From Saccharopolyspora erythraea NRRL 2338 (GTDB lineage: Bacteria > Actinomycetota > Actinomycetes > Mycobacteriales > Pseudonocardiaceae): a stretch of DNA of 64,000 nt. Position 1 is the stretch's first letter. Every line of letters starts with the position of its first letter. This document shows, piece after piece, positions 9,026 through 18,218 of the stretch. Both the position numbers and the translations under genes were made by a program. The notes under the pieces are model-generated. The model was not told where the DNA came from. It did no database searches and saw only the letters and a program-made list of their open reading frames with translations. The stretch is from the NCBI RefSeq assembly GCF_000062885.1, contig NC_009142.1, forward strand, positions 6,375,584-6,439,583. The letters are read 5' to 3'.

Positions 9026-9049
9026 CCCGAGCGGCGTAAGCCGCTCGGG
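9026..9049. terminator. Hairpin terminator between convergent genes
   Basis: Perfect 10-bp stem CCCGAGCGGC / GCCGCTCGGG with loop GTAA. It lies between the small peptide gene (plus) and the ligase gene (minus) and could serve both. Confidence 0.7.
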
Positions 9050-9098
9050 GTGCGGAATCCAGCCCGCACCGCCGTGAGAACCACGGCTGGAACAATCC

Positions 9099-10100
9099 CT
9101 AGGCCGGGGCTTCCCGGACCACCTCGTGCGCGGGTTTGTCGTTGCGCAGCCCCGAGAACCGCGGATGCCGGAGCCTGCCGTCGCTCGTCCACTCGGTGAA
9201 ACCGATCTGGGCGACCAGCTCCGGCTCCACCCAGTGCGCGTCCCGTTCCGCGACGCGGTCGTGGAACGGGGATGCGTCCCGCTCGATGCGGTCCAGCCTC
9301 GCCCGCAGGTCGCGCAGCGTCCGCTCGTCGTAGCCGGTGCCGACCTTGCCCGCGTAGCGGAAGCGGTCTCCCTCGTAGTAACCGAGCAGCAACGCTCCGA
9401 AGCCGACGCGCGATCCCTTGGGTTCGGTGTAGCCGCCGATGACGAACTCCTGGTCCGACACGCACTTGAACTTCAGCCAGTCGCGGGAGCGCCCGCTGCA
9501 GTAGGGGCGGTCGGCCCGCTTGGCGATCAGCCCCTCCCAGCCCCGCTCGCACGCCTGGGCCAGGAACTCCTCGCCGTTGCCGCTGCGATGAGCGCTGAAG
9601 CGCAGCGGGTCGGCGAAGTCGAAAGACTCTCTCAGCAGCCGCTTCCTGGTCCGCAGCGGCAGCCTCCGCAGGTCCACGCCGCCGAAGGCGAGCACGTCGA
9701 AGACGTAGTAGAAGACGCGCACCCCGGTGTTGCGCGCGGCGCGCGCGTCGCCCAGGTGGATGCGGCGCTGCAGGCGCGCGAAGCTGGTCTGGTCGCCCTC
9801 GAACGCCACCACCTCGCCGTCGACGACGAACCGGTCGGCCGCCTGCTCCGCGAGCGCGTCGGCCACCTCCGGGTAAGCCGTGTTGACCCGTCTGTGACTG
9901 CGCGACCACAGAACGGGTTCACCGCCCCCCTCGCTGCCCGCGATCACCCGCATCCCGTCGAGCTTGCGCTCGTAGATCCAGGCGGGGTCGGAGAAGGGCG
10001 CGTCGGTCAGGGTCGCGAGCTGGGGCTCCGCCCAGTCGCCGGTCCACCGCCGAAGCAGCGACCGTTCGTCGTCGTCCAGCAGGGCCTGCGGGTCGGTCAT
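9099..10100 (-). CDS. ligC: ATP-dependent DNA ligase, LigC-like
   Basis: Seals nicks using ATP; the stand-alone actinobacterial LigC enzymes act in DNA repair or as back-up to NHEJ ligase. The 333 residues contain the nucleotidyl-lysine motif YERKLDGMRV (K46), motif III FYYVFDVLAFGG, motif IV WEGLIAKRADRPY, motif V WLKFKC, and a C-terminal OB-fold (FGALLLGYYEG, YAGKVGTGY). No polymerase or nuclease domain is fused, unlike LigD, and no Ku gene is nearby. The ATG at 10100 has GGAACGAG upstream. It is divergent from dsbA across a 265-nt region with repeated AACCGG boxes. Confidence 0.88.
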   Translation of the reverse strand: MTDPQALLDDDERSLLRRWTGDWAEPQLATLTDAPFSDPAWIYERKLDGMRVIAGSEGGGEPVLWSRSHRRVNTAYPEVADALAEQAADRFVVDGEVVAFEGDQTSFARLQRRIHLGDARAARNTGVRVFYYVFDVLAFGGVDLRRLPLRTRKRLLRESFDFADPLRFSAHRSGNGEEFLAQACERGWEGLIAKRADRPYCSGRSRDWLKFKCVSDQEFVIGGYTEPKGSRVGFGALLLGYYEGDRFRYAGKVGTGYDERTLRDLRARLDRIERDASPFHDRVAERDAHWVEPELVAQIGFTEWTSDGRLRHPRFSGLRNDKPAHEVVREAPA

Positions 10101-10158
10101 GCTCGTTCCAGACGCCGGAGTGGTTCCCCACTCCTTACCCTCGCGCGCGCTCGGGGCA

Positions 10159-10252
10159 AACCGGCCCGGCGCCTGAGCCGGTCCGGGTGAACCGGTTCGG
10201 CGCACGGGGACGAACCGGCTGGGACGCGTGGTGTGAACCGGCTGAGAACCGC
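10159..10252. promoter_or_regulatory. Array of AACCGG boxes in a divergent promoter region
   Basis: AACCGG occurs at 10159, 10190, 10213 and 10237, with a fifth related AACCGC near 10247. Steps are 31, 23 and 24 bp; the box at 10190 is the palindrome GAACCGGTTC. Helical-turn phasing between divergent ligase and dsbA genes suggests a multi-site operator. The binding protein is unknown. Confidence 0.45.
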
Positions 10253-10365
10253 CTGAGATTTCCACCCCGCCTGATTTCACCTTCGTGTGAACGGTGCAGA
10301 CTGGATTCGCCCCGGTAGCAAAACGCGGGTCACACCCGCCGAGCACACGAAGGTGTAGCCAGCCG

Positions 10366-11112
10366 ATGCCGAAGACGACTAATCCGGTCACCCAGAAGAG
10401 CGGCTTTTCGATCAACATCATCCTGACCCTCATCGTGGTGGTCATGGCGGTGGTTGTGATCGGCGGCGTGCTGTGGATCAACCGTGATGGCAACGGCAGC
10501 TCGCTCAGCGGCGCGGTCCCGGCCGAGACGCTGAACAAGCCCGACAGCAGCACCCTGAGCCAGTCCCCGGACGGCAAGGTGACCGTCACCGAGTTCCTCG
10601 ACTACCAGTGCCCGGCGTGCGAGCAGTACTACCGCGGCATCACCAAGCAGGTCGAGCAGCAGTACGCCGGCCGCATCAACTTCGTCGTCCGCAACTTCCC
10701 GTTGGACATGCACCCGCTGGCCCGGCAGGCCGCCAGCGCCGCCGAGGCGGCGGGGATGCAGGGCAAGTTCAAGGAGATGTACCACGCGTTGTACGACAAC
10801 TACCAGGCGTGGGCGATCGCTCCCGACGGCCAGAACGTCAGCTCCGACAGCCAGAAGGCCGCGGCCCTGATCGACCAGTACGCCCAGCAGATCGGCCTGG
10901 ACGTCAACCGTCTCCACCAGGACATGGCCTCCCCGCAGATCAAGGCCAAGCTCGACCGGGACCTCGCCGACGGCGAGGCCGCCAGGGTCAACAGCACGCC
11001 CACGCTGTTCATCAACGGCAAGCAGTTCCAGGCGCCCAGCGGTGACGGCGTGACCTACCAGCAGGTCGCCGACAAGTTCCGCGCCGAGATCGACCAGGCG
11101 CTCGCCCGGTGA
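10366..11112 (+). CDS. DsbA-like membrane-anchored thiol:disulfide oxidoreductase
   Basis: Predicted extracytoplasmic thioredoxin-fold protein that inserts disulfides into exported proteins. The 248 residues have an N-terminal anchor (about 15-40, INIILTLIVVVMAVVVIGGV), the active site DYQCPACEQYY, and the cis-proline region VNSTPTLFINGKQF. ATG 10366 follows AAGGTG at long spacing. The stop overlaps the start of a VKOR gene by 4 nt (GTGA), so the two are translationally coupled; VKOR would reoxidise this protein. Confidence 0.9.
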   Translation: MPKTTNPVTQKSGFSINIILTLIVVVMAVVVIGGVLWINRDGNGSSLSGAVPAETLNKPDSSTLSQSPDGKVTVTEFLDYQCPACEQYYRGITKQVEQQYAGRINFVVRNFPLDMHPLARQAASAAEAAGMQGKFKEMYHALYDNYQAWAIAPDGQNVSSDSQKAAALIDQYAQQIGLDVNRLHQDMASPQIKAKLDRDLADGEAARVNSTPTLFINGKQFQAPSGDGVTYQQVADKFRAEIDQALAR

Positions 11113-11720
11113 CCGCGACCATGCCCGCCACGACCGGCACCGGCAGCGCCGGCACCCCGGTGCAGGTCCAGCGCGGGCTCGGCTGGCTCTACGTCGTCGG
11201 CGGCCTGGTCGGGCTGGCCGCCTCGTTCGCGCTGGTCCTGGAGAAGCTGGCCAAGCTGGCCAACCCGGGCTACGTGCCGACCTGCAGCCTCAACCCGATC
11301 ATCTCGTGCGGTTCGGTGATGGACAGCCCGCAGGCGGCGCTGTTCGGTTTCCCGAACCCGCTGCTGGGCGTGGCGAGCTTCCCGGTCATGGTGGTCTTCG
11401 GCGCGGCGCTGCTGGCGGGGTTCCCCGCCCCGCGCTGGTTCTGGGTCGGCGCCCAGCTCGGCACCACCCTCGGCGTGGTCTTCGTGCACTGGCTGATCTT
11501 CCAGAGCCTGTACGAGATCGGCGCGCTGTGCCCGTACTGCATGGTCGTGTGGGTCGTGACGATCCCGATGTTCTGGTACACCACGCTGCACAACCTGCGG
11601 CCCGGCCGCGTGGGGGAGGCGCTGGCGCGGGTGCACAGCGTGGTGCTGGCGGTCTGGTACCTCGCGATCGTGGTCCTGTGCCTGCAGGCGTTCTGGGACT
11701 ACTGGACGACCCTGCTGTAG
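11109..11720 (+). CDS. Vitamin K epoxide reductase (VKOR) family protein
   Basis: Integral membrane quinone reductase that plays the DsbB role in actinobacteria, passing electrons from DsbA to menaquinone. The 203 residues show about five membrane segments, the loop cysteine pair CSLNPIISC and the active-site CPYC motif (ALCPYCMVVWVV). GTG start overlaps the dsbA stop. A strong terminator follows immediately. Confidence 0.92.
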   Translation: MTATMPATTGTGSAGTPVQVQRGLGWLYVVGGLVGLAASFALVLEKLAKLANPGYVPTCSLNPIISCGSVMDSPQAALFGFPNPLLGVASFPVMVVFGAALLAGFPAPRWFWVGAQLGTTLGVVFVHWLIFQSLYEIGALCPYCMVVWVVTIPMFWYTTLHNLRPGRVGEALARVHSVVLAVWYLAIVVLCLQAFWDYWTTLL

Positions 11721-11725
11721 GGATG

Positions 11726-11752
11726 GCGGCCGCGCCCACCGGGCGCGGCCGC
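11726..11752 (+). terminator. Rho-independent-type terminator after the dsbA-VKOR operon
   Basis: Perfect 12-bp stem GCGGCCGCGCCC / GGGCGCGGCCGC with a 3-nt loop, followed by ACTGTTTG, starting 6 nt after the VKOR stop. Confidence 0.8.
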
Positions 11753-11789
11753 ACTGTTTGACACGGCCGCGTGCGCCGTGGAGAACATC

Positions 11790-11815
11790 GTTTGCCCCCT
11801 GGCCACCCCGGGTAT
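11790..11815 (+). promoter_or_regulatory. SigF/SigB-type promoter of rsbW-sigF
   Basis: GTTT (11790-11793), 16-nt spacer, GGGTAT (11810-11815): an exact match to the actinobacterial SigF/B consensus (GTTT-N14-16-GGGTAT/C). It lies 55 nt upstream of the rsbW ATG, so the sigma factor should activate its own operon. Confidence 0.85.
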
Positions 11816-11870
11816 CAGGTAGCCGTAAGGGGGCCACCGCCGCAGCGACCCGAGACGAGGTGGCAAGCAA

Positions 11871-12311
11871 ATGAGCCTGGAGCGCGACACCGGGTACGCC
11901 GAACCCGACACGCCCACGTCGAACCTGGTCGAGGTCCGCGTCGCTGCGGAGCCCGCCCAGCTCGCGGTGATGCGTGCGGTCATCGGCGACCTCGCCATGC
12001 GCGCGGATTTCGACGTCGACTCGATCGCCGACCTGCGGCTGGCAGTGGACGAGGCCTGCTCGTCGCTGGTCCGCCTCGCCGCTCCGTCGGCCTCCCTGGT
12101 CTGCCGGTTCCACATCCACGAGGGCGGGCTCTCGGTCACCGCGGAGGTGATCAGCGACGATGCCTTCGGCCCTCGCAAGGACACCTTCAGCTGGCGCGTG
12201 CTCAGCGCACTCGCCGACAGTGTGTCAACCTCGGTTCAGTCCGATGCGGGCTCCGACGGGAGCCATCTGGTGCGCATCGAACTGACCAAGGGACGGACGG
12301 CTCACGAGTGA
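11871..12311 (+). CDS. rsbW: Anti-sigma factor, RsbW/UsfX-like ATPase-fold protein
   Basis: A 146-residue GHKL-fold protein predicted to bind and silence the sigma factor encoded next to it. The N-box region reads LRLAVDEACSSLVRL, as in actinobacterial UsfX-type anti-sigma factors, where the classical asparagine is replaced. The C-terminal nucleotide-binding region is weakly conserved (ISDDAFGPRKDTF). The ATG follows GAGG at 10 nt. Its stop overlaps the sigma GTG by 4 nt, coupling the pair. No anti-anti-sigma (STAS) gene is present in the window, so the partner switch must be encoded elsewhere. Confidence 0.88.
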   Translation: MSLERDTGYAEPDTPTSNLVEVRVAAEPAQLAVMRAVIGDLAMRADFDVDSIADLRLAVDEACSSLVRLAAPSASLVCRFHIHEGGLSVTAEVISDDAFGPRKDTFSWRVLSALADSVSTSVQSDAGSDGSHLVRIELTKGRTAHE

Positions 12312-13150
12312 AGCATGCGGACTCCGGGCCTGCCGCCGCTTCGCGGAACCAGCGCTACGACGAACTGGCTCCGCTGTTCGCCGAGTTCGCGAAGGTGGAG
12401 CGGCAGGACCCCCGCCACGAGCAACTGCGCGACAGGCTGGTGACCGAGCACCTGCCGGTTGCCGAGCACATCGCGCGCAGGTTCAGCCATCGTGGGGAGT
12501 CCCAGGAAGACCTGACCCAGGTCGCCACGCTCGGTCTCATCAACGCCGTGGACCGCTTCGACCCCGGCCGCGGCGTCGACTTCCTCTCCTACGCGGTGCC
12601 CACCATCATGGGCGAGGTCCGCAGGCACTTCCGGGACACCGGGTGGGCGGTGCGGATGCCGCGCAGGCTGCAGGAGCTGCACCTGTCGGTCTCGGCGGCC
12701 ATCGCACGGCTGTCGCAGGAGTTCGGCCGCGCCCCGACACCGAGCGAGATCGCCGAGCACCTGGGCATCAGCACCAACGACGTCTACCACGGGCTGGAGG
12801 CGGGCAACGCCTACCGCAGCGCGTCGCTGGACGAGCTGCTGACCGACACCGACGAGATCCCCCTCGGCGACGCCATCGGCTCCAACGACGCGGAGCTCGA
12901 CGAGGTGGAGAACCGCGAGACCATCCGCCCGCTGCTGGCTGAGCTGGAGGAGCGCGAGCGGCGCATCCTGGTCATGCGCTTCTTCCGGGGCATGACCCAG
13001 ACGCAGATCGCCGAACAGGTCGGCATCTCCCAGATGCACGTGTCGCGGCTGCTGTCCCGGACGCTTGCCTGGCTGCGGGAGCGCCTGGAGACCGACGTCC
13101 CGGACCTGCGGCCGGGATGCTCCCACGAGGCCCGCACCAGGCAGGACTGA
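12308..13150 (+). CDS. sigF: RNA polymerase sigma factor, SigF/SigB family
   Basis: Alternative sigma factor of group 3 for stress or stationary phase. The 280 residues cover region 2 (DLTQVATLGLINAVDRFDPG, DFLSYAVPTIMGEVRRHFRD), region 3 (LSQEFGRAPTPSEIAEHLGI) and region 4 (MTQTQIAEQVGISQMHVSRL). GTG 12308 overlaps the rsbW stop. The operon's upstream promoter matches this sigma's own consensus, indicating positive autoregulation. A bidirectional terminator follows. Confidence 0.92.
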   Translation: MKHADSGPAAASRNQRYDELAPLFAEFAKVERQDPRHEQLRDRLVTEHLPVAEHIARRFSHRGESQEDLTQVATLGLINAVDRFDPGRGVDFLSYAVPTIMGEVRRHFRDTGWAVRMPRRLQELHLSVSAAIARLSQEFGRAPTPSEIAEHLGISTNDVYHGLEAGNAYRSASLDELLTDTDEIPLGDAIGSNDAELDEVENRETIRPLLAELEERERRILVMRFFRGMTQTQIAEQVGISQMHVSRLLSRTLAWLRERLETDVPDLRPGCSHEARTRQD

Positions 13151-13174
13151 CGCGGTTCGCCCTGGCCCAGAAGC

Positions 13175-13217
13175 ACGTGAGGCCCCTTCGCCCAGGTCGG
13201 GCGAAGGGGCCTCACGT
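13175..13217. terminator. Bidirectional terminator between sigF and the M23 gene
   Basis: Perfect 19-bp stem (13175-13193 with 13199-13217, arm core GTGAGGCCCCTTCGCC) and 5-nt loop between convergent genes. Confidence 0.85.
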
Positions 13218-13291
13218 CTTCACGGGGAGGACTGCCCGGAACCAGTCGGGGGAGGTCAGGTCCCGGGCAGCCGTTCTGGGGGCACCCGCCG

Positions 13292-14134
13292 TCAGACGGA
13301 GATGCCGTGCTTCTGCAGCCAGGGCAGCGGGTTGATCTTGCTGCCGCCCTCGATCACCTCGAAGTGCAGGTGCGGGCCGGTGGACTGGCCCTTGTTGCCC
13401 ATCGTGGCGATCTGCTCGCCGGCGTCGACCTGCTGGCCCACGCTGACGTCGATCGTGTTGATGTGGCCGTACACGGTCACGGTGCCGTCGTCGTGCTGGA
13501 CCCGGACCCACTGGCCGAAGCCGCTGGCCGGGCCGGCGCTGATGACCTTGCCCGCCGACACCGACTTGATCGGCGTGCCGATGCTGTTGGCGATGTCGAT
13601 GCCCTTGTGGCTGCTGCCCCAGCGGGCACCGAAGCCGGAGGTGAAGGTGCCCTCGGCCGGCTTGACGTAGCCGCTGGCGGCCTTCGCGCTGCGCTCGGCG
13701 GCGGCCTGCTCGGCCCGCTGCTTCGCGGCGGCCTCCTGGGCCTGGCGCTCGGCCGCGGCCTGGGCGGCGCGGGCCTGCTCGACCCTGGCCTGCACGATGG
13801 CGGTGCTCTTGTCGAGCTTCTGCGCCTCGGCGTGCGAGCCGGTCTCGGTCTTGGCCGCGAGCAGCTTGACCGAGGCGGGGGCCTCCGGGGTGCCCTTCAC
13901 CGCGGCGCTGAGGTTCTGCGTCTCGGCGGCCGGCTTGGCCGGCTGGCCTGCGTCGGCGTTGGCGGCCAGCGGCTGGCCGACGGCCGCGAAGGCACCGGCG
14001 GCGACGACCGCGGCGGCGACCTTGTTGCGGACCGGGACACCGGACTCGCCGGAACGGGGCTTGAAGGTGTTCACGAGGGTCTCGCGGAGGGACGCCATCG
14101 GGGTATGACCGTCCTCCTTGCGGTGCTTGCCCAT
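13292..14134 (-). CDS. M23-family peptidase (LysM-less peptidoglycan endopeptidase)
   Basis: Exported zinc metallopeptidase predicted to cut peptidoglycan cross-links. The 280 residues have a basic N-terminus, a hydrophobic signal region (about 30-50, VAAAVVAAGAFAAVGQPL), an Ala/Glu/Gln-rich helical linker (about 115-160), and a C-terminal M23 domain with zinc ligands in SSHKGIDIA and GPHLHFEV. The start at ATG 14134 (MGKHRKEDGH) is chosen because AAAGG sits 5 nt upstream. The long structured 5' leader upstream may regulate it. Confidence 0.88.
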   Translation of the reverse strand: MGKHRKEDGHTPMASLRETLVNTFKPRSGESGVPVRNKVAAAVVAAGAFAAVGQPLAANADAGQPAKPAAETQNLSAAVKGTPEAPASVKLLAAKTETGSHAEAQKLDKSTAIVQARVEQARAAQAAAERQAQEAAAKQRAEQAAAERSAKAASGYVKPAEGTFTSGFGARWGSSHKGIDIANSIGTPIKSVSAGKVISAGPASGFGQWVRVQHDDGTVTVYGHINTIDVSVGQQVDAGEQIATMGNKGQSTGPHLHFEVIEGGSKINPLPWLQKHGISV

Positions 14135-14163
14135 GTTCGCCTTTCCGTCTTCGGGGGAGGTCC

Positions 14164-14220
14164 GGTCACTCCCGCTCGGGGGTTGCGGGGCTCCTCTTCG
14201 GGGCGAGGAAGCTCGTGACC
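14164..14220 (-). promoter_or_regulatory. Predicted three-way-junction RNA in the M23 5' leader
   Basis: Read on the minus strand, GGTCAC and GTGACC close a junction with two internal hairpins: CCTC/GAGG (14193-14208) and CCCGC/GCGGG (14171-14189). It lies 30 nt upstream of the start codon. I could not match it to the c-di-AMP (ydaO) riboswitch, often found before such genes. Structure is read by eye. Confidence 0.35.
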
Positions 14221-14677
14221 GAACCGTGACGTACGAGAAGCGAAGGTAGCGGAGGGTCACCAACACCTTCAAGCTTCACCTGTTCGGTCGTACGGATAGG
14301 CCGTGAGTGCACACAGCGTGTAGCCGCCGAAGATGACCTCCAGGTAACGACGGCACCCAAGCGACTACTTGGCAAAGAGGGGCGGAGCGACCGGGGAAGG
14401 CGATCTCGGATCGCCCGGAGGCCCGGCCCGACTTTTCGTTGGCATGCCTGGAATGCCCGGGTATTCCGGTCGCCGCCACCACGCCCGCGTCGACCGTCCG
14501 ATCACGACACGTCGGGGCGCACGACGACTATGGGCAGCACACCGGGAATCCGAAGTGGATCAGCACCCGACCGGTCGGACGGTGGCCGTCAGAGGCCGAA
14601 AGTGGCCTTGCGCACACTGCGTGGCCGAACGCCGGAATAAGGCCTTACGCCCCCTTCCGGAGGGCTGGGCCCGCCCT

Positions 14678-14860
14678 TGCTGCCGGGCGTCGAGGCGCTG
14701 GCTTGCGGGCGTTTGAGCCCACTTGCTTCCGGGCGCCGAACCTCTCGCTTCCAGGCGCCGCGCCCCTCTCTTCCAGGCGCCGCGCCGCTTCGCCTCCAGG
14801 CGCTGAGCCGCCCGCGCTCCGGCGTCGAGCTTCCTCGCTTCCGGGGTGCCGAGCCGGTCC
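14678..14860. repeat. Degenerate minisatellite, about eight 22-25 bp units
   Basis: Units resembling GCTTCCAGGCGCCGCGCC recur about eight times (for example near 14725, 14748, 14772 and 14795). They decay towards both ends. No convincing gene lies here; open frames across it are repetitive Arg/Ala/Gly strings. The rest of 14221-15001 shows nothing I can support as a gene. Confidence 0.55.
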
Positions 14861-15001
14861 ACACGACGGCGAAGGCCCCTTCGCCCCCCCGGTCCGGGTC
14901 CCAGCGGCCCTTCGGGTGCACCCGTCAAGCGCGTCCGCTCACCAGTCCCGCACTTTGAGAGGACATCCCACTCGGACGCGCTATCTGGTTGACTGTCCCG
15001 C

Positions 15002-15094
15002 ATGACGCCCAGTGATCAGTGGAGCCTGCTCACGCAGCGCCGACACATCGACCTGCTGCGCGTCATCTCCGCAGGCTGTCGACTCGAACCGTAG
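15002..15094 (+). CDS. Putative sulfur-type attenuator leader peptide (30 aa)
   Basis: The peptide ends with LLTQRRHIDLLRVISAGCR plus LEP. The RRHIDLxRV..A.CR pattern is shared by short actinobacterial leader peptides found upstream of sulfate, cysteine and related sulfur genes, where ribosome progress through cysteine codons is thought to control transcription. The ATG lies only ~15 nt after a TATCT-like -10, so it may be nearly leaderless. The TauE gene begins 117 nt after its stop; between them CACGGCG/CGCCGTG (near 15134-15170) can pair, as an attenuator would need. Only one cysteine is present. Confidence 0.65.
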   Translation: MTPSDQWSLLTQRRHIDLLRVISAGCRLEP

Positions 15095-15211
15095 CCTTCC
15101 GCGCCTGTCCAGCACTGCATCCCGCACCGCACCACGGCGACGTTGCCGCCCCGAGGCGCGCACCGCCGTGCGTTCCCGGCTCATGCATTCGACGCATCCA
15201 ACGGAGACTTC

Positions 15212-16120
15212 ATGCCCGCATTCCTGCTCTTCGCCATCGGCGGCTTCGTCGCACAGCTCGTGGACGGCTCCCTGGGCATGGCCTACGGGGTGACCTCGAC
15301 CACGATCCTGCTAACCGCCGGCCTGACGCCCGCGCTCGCCTCGGCGTCGGTGCACCTGGCCGAGATCGGCACCTCCGTCGTCTCCGGCGCCTCGCACTGG
15401 AAGTTCGGCAACGTCGACTGGAAGATGGTGCTCCTGCTCGGCGTGCCCGGCGCGATCGGCGCGTTCCTCGGCGCGACGGCACTGAGCAACCTGTCGACCG
15501 AGGCCGCGGAGCCGTGGATGGCGGCCATCCTGTTCGCCCTCGGCTTCTACGTGGCGCTGAAGTTCGCGCTGCGGCCGGTGCGCCGCCGCCAGCTCACCGG
15601 GGTGAGCCCCAAGCTGCTGGCGCCGCTGGGCCTGGTCGCCGGTTTCGTCGACGCCACCGGCGGTGGCGGCTGGGGCCCGGTGTCCACCCCGACGCTGCTG
15701 AGCACCGGCAAGATCGAGCCGCGCAAGGTCATCGGGTCGGTGGACACCAGCGAGTTCCTGGTCGCGCTGGCGGCCAGCGTCGGCTTCCTGACCTCGCTTT
15801 CGGACCAGAAGTTCTCCTGGACCACGGTGGCCGCGCTGCTGCTGGGCGGTGTGATCGCGGCGCCGCTGGCGGCCTACCTGGTGCGGATCGTGCCGATGCG
15901 GCTGATCGGCGTCGGCGCGGGCGGGCTGATCGTACTGACCAACGCCCGCACGCTGGTCAAGGGCCTGGACATCACGACGCCGTCGCCGACGCTGATCTAC
16001 GCGCTCATCACGGCCGCGTGGATCGCCGCGCTGGCCTACACGATCCGCGGCGTGGTGCGCGAGCGCACCCAGCCGGTCGCCGAGCAGGAAGAGGAGCAGG
16101 TCGAGGCGGTCGCCGGCTGA
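15212..16120 (+). CDS. TauE/SafE (TSUP) family transporter, probable sulfite or sulfonate exporter
   Basis: A 302-residue membrane protein with about eight hydrophobic helices. It has the family's duplicated glycine/proline motifs GSLGMAYGVTSTTILLTAGL and FVDATGGGGWGPVSTPTLL. TSUP proteins move sulfite, sulfoacetate or related organosulfur anions. ATG 15212 has GGAG 6 nt upstream; in-frame upstream residues look non-coding. The sulfur-type leader peptide in front, and a UDP-sulfoquinovose synthase (a sulfite user) convergent downstream, both support a sulfur substrate. Confidence 0.85.
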   Translation: MPAFLLFAIGGFVAQLVDGSLGMAYGVTSTTILLTAGLTPALASASVHLAEIGTSVVSGASHWKFGNVDWKMVLLLGVPGAIGAFLGATALSNLSTEAAEPWMAAILFALGFYVALKFALRPVRRRQLTGVSPKLLAPLGLVAGFVDATGGGGWGPVSTPTLLSTGKIEPRKVIGSVDTSEFLVALAASVGFLTSLSDQKFSWTTVAALLLGGVIAAPLAAYLVRIVPMRLIGVGAGGLIVLTNARTLVKGLDITTPSPTLIYALITAAWIAALAYTIRGVVRERTQPVAEQEEEQVEAVAG

Positions 16121-16752
16121 GGCGGGTCCGCGGAGGCGGACACGCACCAGGACCAGTCGCGCGGAGCAAGACCAACGGCCTGCACCGCGCGATTCGTCTG
16201 CGGGCGGTGTCAACACGCCCCGGACTCGACGCCTTGTGCGGGCGCGACGGCCGTTCACCGGCCGTGAGTATTACCCACGTGTCGTATCGCGGTGCTCCGC
16301 ACGAAGGGATTACCGTTCAGTAGACCGTGTGGAAGCCCCCCGACACACGGTAGGCACCCCGGGTGCATCGATGATCTCCGCGCCCGGGGCGCCGCTCCCC
16401 GTACCGCGGTCGTTGAGCGCGACCGCCACGCTGCCGCCCGCTACCGGGCGGCGCAACGCCATCGGATGGCCGACGCCCACCCGAGCTTGCGGGTACCAGT
16501 GTGCACGGCCTGTTTGGCATATTCCAGCCCGCAACACCGCACAGCGGGAAACCATTTCGATCACGTTCGCGGCCGGGCTCGACCAGCGCGGAAGCGGCTG
16601 GAGCAGGTCCGCGACGGATTCCGGCGGCGGAGCCCCGCTCCACCGCCGGAACCGCCGGGTCCGGGCCCGCGCGCAACGGACTGCCCAACCGCGAGGGCGG
16701 CGAACCGACCCTCGAACCAGGCCGGCGCCAGCCCGTCGAAGAAGCAGGCCCG
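16121..16752. other. Gap between convergent tauE-type and sqdB genes, no gene recognised
   Basis: 632 nt without a frame I can defend; open frames here are Arg/Pro/Gly-rich and lack ribosome sites. A 6-bp hairpin (GTCCGC/GCGGAC near 16127) could weakly end transcription of the transporter gene. Confidence 0.45.
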
Positions 16753-17940
<1,188 letters not shown>

Positions 17941-18218
17941 TCAATGCGGAGCCCACACGGCAGGCAGACGTCCTTCGGCGACGCCGCACCCGGCGACATC
18001 GGCCGTTGAATACAACACCGCGCATGCTCTCATCGAATCTTCGATCGGCGAAGCCCCAGGGTTGCGCCGAGCAGGAGGCGACGCCGCGGCGCCCAGCGCC
18101 GCGTGCGCTCCGTGTCCGCGTGGCAACTCCGCGTTCTGCCGGTGTTTCCCGGCGCCGTCCGCCGTCCGCCGGTCGGTATCGTTCGGTGCCGGCCGGTGGA
18201 CGTCGAAGGGGAACGCTC

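Noticed and set aside
9099-10100. NHEJ LigD interpretation of the ligase gene
   Set aside because: Only the ligase and OB domains are present and no Ku or polymerase domain gene is near, so a LigC-like enzyme fits better.
14560-15003. Minus-strand frame of 147 codons over the minisatellite
   Set aside because: Its apparent protein is just the translated repeat, with no SD and no conserved-looking segment.
16317-16688. A 123-codon minus-strand frame between the TauE-type and sqdB genes
   Set aside because: Arg/Gly/Pro-rich, no SD and no similarity I can recognise.
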